Below the pieces are notes generated by a model, which worked only from the letters and a program-made list of their open reading frames with translations, did not search any database and was not told the DNA's origin. A stretch of 64,000 nt of DNA, from the NCBI GenBank assembly GCA_023664865.1, contig JAMPEU010000013.1, positions 23,367-87,366 of the forward strand. The letters run 5' to 3'. The stretch's first letter is position 1, and each line of letters starts with the position of its first letter. This document shows, one piece after another, positions 60,923 to 64,000 of the stretch. The stretch is from Butyrivibrio sp. (GTDB lineage Bacteria > Bacillota > Clostridia > Lachnospirales > Lachnospiraceae). The translations under genes were made by a program, and so were the position numbers.

Positions 60923-62494
60923 TCAGATATCAAAATCATCGCCGGGCTTGATATCAATGTCGAACTTCATCTTATCCGGCGGCACCTCATACTGAAAATC
61001 CATTTCCCGCTTCTCGTGTTTTTTAGGCAAAGGCAGCGGATTTTCAATATAGCGCGGCTTGGAAACCATGGGTTCTGCTGTCTTAGTCTCGCTTGCTGCC
61101 GTAGGTTCTGCGCTCTTAGTTTCGGTCGCCACAACACCTGTTATTTCCGTTGTATCTTCTCTCTCGTCCGTCTCATTACTCTTTACAGGCTCTGTTTTTG
61201 TAACTGCTACGCAGCTCTGCTGTACTCCCAATCCGGCAAGCACGCTCCAAATAAATATCGAAAACACCTGATATGGTAAAACTCCTGCCTTGGAAAGCGG
61301 GCTTGGCGCCATTAGCAGCATAAGTATTATCCACGGCGATGAGTTCTGGCTCTTATGGCTGTTCCAAAACGATAAAATCAAAAATGCCGCCAGAAATACC
61401 TGAATATAACATTCTATAATATAATATCTCGTTTGATGGAAAACATAGTCAATCGGCAGATGGCTCATATAGAGATTATACCACGCATATGCCACATTTA
61501 TATATGCTTTCCTGCTTACATAAGCATCAACTGCAAATATCCCCGCAACGGTAATTAACGCCGCCACAAATACAATTACAATTATCAGAGCGGAAAATCC
61601 TGTGCTGCGCTCCGTTTCTGTTTCCACGCCCTCGTCCGTATTCGACTCAGCCTGCTTAGCCTGTGCCGTCGGAATTGCCGTAAACAGAGCCGGCAAGAAA
61701 ATAAGCAGCGTCAGCGAAACCGCATCGAAATATGTAAGCGTTCCTACAACAATTCCTGAAAATGCCGCAAACCACACTGAGGCAAATGCACTAAGCTTCC
61801 CATTGCCGTATGCTTTCACGAAACTTCCTACTATAATCATACCTATAAGGTACAACATCAAAAACATACATTCAGGCGTGATATCAAAAATACGGTTCAC
61901 GTATACGGAAGAAAACGCCAGGATAGACAGCGCAATACATGAGGCAGTCTTTCCCGCTAATTTTCTCACAGTAAAATATGCAAGAATAAGCGTCAATATC
62001 TGTAATGCAATCTGAAAGCACACAGCCGCTCCCAGATTATTTCCGTTAAATAATAATACAATGTGCAGAAGCGTCGTATACAGGCTCGAAGCCCCATGCA
62101 ATATCTGATTTCCCACAGTTAAGCCGCCCGAAGACGCCATAATGAAATATTCCGTCATTTCGGCGGATGTTCCGGCATACTGCACATACAGATATATCCG
62201 ATAGCACAGAGCTGCGATACATATACAGAAAACCAACGCACTCTCCGATATCAGCGCAGCTTTTTTACTTATTTTAAGTTTTCTAACCCAACCCGAAACT
62301 GCCTTATTAAGAAAAAGATAGCTGCATATAAGAAGTAAAAATACCAAAACGCCGAAGACAATCGTATTGTATCCGACTTCCGTATTTACCTCGTTTTTCC
62401 AGAATAATATTGTATATACGGCAAGCATAACCCCTGTAACGCAGCAAAACAGCGCCCAGAGGATACAGCTAAACCACGTTCTTTTATATGCCAT
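60923..62494 (-). CDS. Polytopic membrane protein, glycosyltransferase-39-like topology
   Basis: A 523-residue membrane protein with about ten to eleven helices in residues 1-420 (FSCILWALFCCVTGVMLAVY, YNTIVFGVLVFLLLICSYLF, AALISESALVFCICIAALCY and more). The first external loop region (YAGTSAEMTEYFIMASSGG) resembles that of ArnT/PMT-like proteins, but no catalytic DD or E pair is clear. A soluble C-terminal tail of about 100 residues is rich in TETK/AEP repeats and ends in a conserved-looking PRYIENPLPLPKKHEKREMD stretch. ATG 62494 follows GGAG; role unknown. Confidence 0.65.
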   Translation of the reverse strand: MAYKRTWFSCILWALFCCVTGVMLAVYTILFWKNEVNTEVGYNTIVFGVLVFLLLICSYLFLNKAVSGWVRKLKISKKAALISESALVFCICIAALCYRIYLYVQYAGTSAEMTEYFIMASSGGLTVGNQILHGASSLYTTLLHIVLLFNGNNLGAAVCFQIALQILTLILAYFTVRKLAGKTASCIALSILAFSSVYVNRIFDITPECMFLMLYLIGMIIVGSFVKAYGNGKLSAFASVWFAAFSGIVVGTLTYFDAVSLTLLIFLPALFTAIPTAQAKQAESNTDEGVETETERSTGFSALIIVIVFVAALITVAGIFAVDAYVSRKAYINVAYAWYNLYMSHLPIDYVFHQTRYYIIECYIQVFLAAFLILSFWNSHKSQNSSPWIILMLLMAPSPLSKAGVLPYQVFSIFIWSVLAGLGVQQSCVAVTKTEPVKSNETDEREDTTEITGVVATETKSAEPTAASETKTAEPMVSKPRYIENPLPLPKKHEKREMDFQYEVPPDKMKFDIDIKPGDDFDI

Positions 62495-62506
62495 CAATTC
62501 GCTCCA

Positions 62507-63778
62507 TTATATTTGCTTTAGCGCCTGCTCCAAATCGGCTATTATATCATTCACATGCTCAATACCGACGGAAAGACGTATCAAGTCGGGCGCAACGCCT
62601 GCTTCGGCTAACTGCTCATCATTCATCTGCCTGTGCGTATGGCTCGCAGGGTGCAGGACGCAGGTTCTCGCATCTGCAACATGAGTCACGATTGCGGCAA
62701 GTTTGAGCTTATCCATCATATCGGAAGCGGCTTTCCTTCCGCCCTTAAGTCCGAATGAAATAACGCCGCAAGTACCCTTAGGCATATACTTTTTAGCAAG
62801 TTCATAATATTTATTGCTCTTAAGCCCCGGATAATTTACCCACGCCACTTTCTCATGGGCTTCCAGATATTCCGCCACCTTCTGCGCATTATAGCAATGC
62901 CTCTCCATACGCAGCGGCAAGGTCTCTAAGCCCACGTTCAGAAGAAAAGCGTTCTGCGGCGACTGTATAGAGCCTAAATCCCTCATTAACTGGCTTGTAG
63001 CCTTAGTGATATAAGCAGCTTTACCGAATTTCTCCGTATATGTAATTCCATGATAGGATTCGTCGGGAGTGCATAAGCCCGGAAATTTTTCGGGATGCTT
63101 CGTCCAGTCAAAATTGCCGGAATCCACGATACAGCCGCCTACCGACATAGCATGTCCGTCCATATATTTAGTCGTGGAATGTGTCACTATATCCGCGCCC
63201 CATTCAAACGGATTGCAGTTAATCGGCGTAGCAAACGTGTTGTCTATAATAAGCGGCACCTGATGGCTGTGCGCAAGAGAGGCGAATTTCTCAATATCCA
63301 GCACCACAAGCGCAGGATTAGCGATAGTCTCTGCAAATACGCATTTGGTATTCTCCTTAAAAGCCTTGTTCAGCTCTTCTATATCCGCATCGGGATCTAC
63401 CACGGTACACTCGATTCCCATCTTCTTCATCGTGCAGGTCAACAGATTAAACGTACCGCCGTACACTGTCGAAGACATAACCACATGGTCGCCCGCCTCA
63501 CAGATATTGAATACCGCATAATAGGTCGCCGCCTGTCCCGAAGACGTTAGCATTGCCGCCACTCCGCCTTCAAGCTCGCAGATTTTAGCAGCTACATATT
63601 CATTAGTAGGATTCTGCAGCCTGGTATAAAAGAAACCGCTCTCCTCTAAATCAAACAGCCTGCCCATCTGCTCCGATGAATCATATTTAAAAGTCGTACT
63701 CTGGTAGATTGGCAGCACCCTCGGTTCTCCGTTCTTCGGTTTCCACCCTGACTGTATACATATTGTTTCTTTTTCCAT
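62507..63778 (-). CDS. metY: O-acetylhomoserine sulfhydrylase-like PLP enzyme
   Basis: A 423-residue Cys/Met metabolism PLP-dependent enzyme. The PLP lysine is in [20 protein letters not shown] (SxTKY), an N-terminal [20 protein letters not shown] holds the family start, and [30 protein letters not shown] and [20 protein letters not shown] complete the pattern. It most likely makes homocysteine from O-acetylhomoserine and sulfide. ATG 63778 follows GGAGG with eight-base spacing. No SAM riboswitch is present; only the family-2 hairpin lies upstream. Confidence 0.9.
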   Translation of the reverse strand: MEKETICIQSGWKPKNGEPRVLPIYQSTTFKYDSSEQMGRLFDLEESGFFYTRLQNPTNEYVAAKICELEGGVAAMLTSSGQAATYYAVFNICEAGDHVVMSSTVYGGTFNLLTCTMKKMGIECTVVDPDADIEELNKAFKENTKCVFAETIANPALVVLDIEKFASLAHSHQVPLIIDNTFATPINCNPFEWGADIVTHSTTKYMDGHAMSVGGCIVDSGNFDWTKHPEKFPGLCTPDESYHGITYTEKFGKAAYITKATSQLMRDLGSIQSPQNAFLLNVGLETLPLRMERHCYNAQKVAEYLEAHEKVAWVNYPGLKSNKYYELAKKYMPKGTCGVISFGLKGGRKAASDMMDKLKLAAIVTHVADARTCVLHPASHTHRQMNDEQLAEAGVAPDLIRLSVGIEHVNDIIADLEQALKQI

Positions 63779-63816
63779 GTATCCATCCTCCACTTTTTCT
63801 AATATTTTCATATCCA

Positions 63817-63901
63817 GAGTTTAGACGAAATGAACAAAATAAGAAGCGACTTACCGCTTTTCAGGCATTGGAGCTTCGTTTTTGTTCATTTTGTCTAAAC
63901 T
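63817..63901. repeat. Family-2 hairpin element, copy 3
   Basis: Between yebC and the metY-like gene. Arms GAGTTTAGACGAAATGAACA and its complement. The core AAGAAGCGACTTACCGC and TTTTCAGGCATTGGAGCTTCG carries a paired change (AGAAGC with GCTTCG) compared with AGGAGC and GCTCCG in copies 1 and 2. Confidence 0.9.
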
Positions 63902-63914
63902 CATAATGACAATA

Positions 63915-64000
63915 TTACTCATCCCAATTATGATATACCGCCTGTACATCGTCGTCCTCTTCAAGAAGGTCTAAGGTTCTTTGCAGATTCTTGACTGCAG
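63915..64000 (-). CDS. YebC/PmpR-family transcriptional regulator (partial, C-terminus)
   Basis: The last 27 codons of a minus-strand gene running off the right edge: AVKNLQRTLDLLEEDDDVQA, VYHNWDE and a stop. This is the characteristic YebC-type ending (DDVQxVYHNWE). YebC-family proteins act as transcriptional regulators or, in recent work, translation factors at polyproline stalls. Confidence 0.85.
   Translation of the reverse strand, partial: AVKNLQRTLDLLEEDDDVQAVYHNWDE

Noticed and set aside
63779-63914. SAM riboswitch before the metY-like gene
   Set aside because: The interval is filled by a family-2 hairpin; no S-box core is visible.

Overview
The window comes from the chromosome of a strictly anaerobic, endospore-forming Firmicute, most likely a Lachnospiraceae member. 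The evidence is gene content: cotJABC, spoIVA, a spoVAF/gerA-type gene, class III (oxygen-sensitive) ribonucleotide reductase nrdDG, a group B-type [FeFe] hydrogenase, a GGGtGRT protein beside an Fe-S scaffold, and Clostridia-style SD sequences and promoters. No tRNA, rRNA, CRISPR array, intact insertion sequence or prophage was seen. Gene boundaries below were chosen from visible ribosome binding sites, so several starts lie inside the longest possible frames.

Layout. 1-8.3 kb: hflK (cut by the edge), a histidine phosphatase, an ECF sigma/anti-sigma pair with its own candidate promoter, trpS, a Cys/Asn-rich small protein, a DUF5662 protein, a catalytically degenerate GlgX-like GH13 protein, and a DUF1292 protein. 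8.5-17 kb: UvrD-like helicase, gltX, [FeFe] hydrogenase, and an ABC permease-GldG fusion with its ATPase. 17.2-18.3 kb: cotJABC. 18.3-21.5 kb: an accessory patch of gene remnants (truncated 5'-3' exonuclease, frameshifted DUF4062 gene, second cotJC tail) with an Uma2 nuclease-like gene and an MntA/HepT toxin-antitoxin pair. 21.6-25.4 kb: GH127 and a PAS-GGDEF(degenerate)-EAL protein. 25.7-30.5 kb: a polyamine operon (XRE-cupin regulator, potABCD). 30.7-36.3 kb: lipoprotein, YkgJ-type protein, a three-gene ABC exporter, and a secreted Ser-rich protein. 36.5-39.7 kb: RNase H, HAD protein and a SIR2-TPR protein, a possible defence gene. 39.7-44.6 kb: GGGtGRT/Fe-S scaffold pair, manA, an SGNH hydrolase and a small membrane protein. 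44.7-54.9 kb: spoVAF-like gene, dut, nrdG, nrdD, WYL regulator, TPM protein, zinc-ribbon protein and a membrane MutS-like ATPase. 54.9-64 kb: amidohydrolase, cdd, purine nucleoside phosphorylase, spoIVA, lactonase, polytopic membrane protein, metY-like sulfhydrylase, and the yebC tail.

The most unusual feature is a family of about 130-190 bp hairpin elements, twelve copies in 64 kb, all intergenic. Each has a conserved core, but the stem sequences differ between copies and change on both sides together, so pairing is kept. A second family of about 85 bp hairpins has three copies. One family-1 copy and one half-copy carry end sequences resembling family 2. No transposase accompanies either family. 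They look like a structured, probably mobilised, non-autonomous or RNA-level element. One copy sits inside the pot operon, between the permease and binding-protein genes.

Other notable points: a sigma-E-like promoter nested inside a terminator/SD-masking inverted repeat ahead of spoIVA; tandem NrdR-like boxes beside a strong promoter ahead of nrdDG; a GH13 protein that has lost its nucleophile and transition-state Asp; and a SIR2-TPR protein whose TPR units are nearly identical at DNA level.
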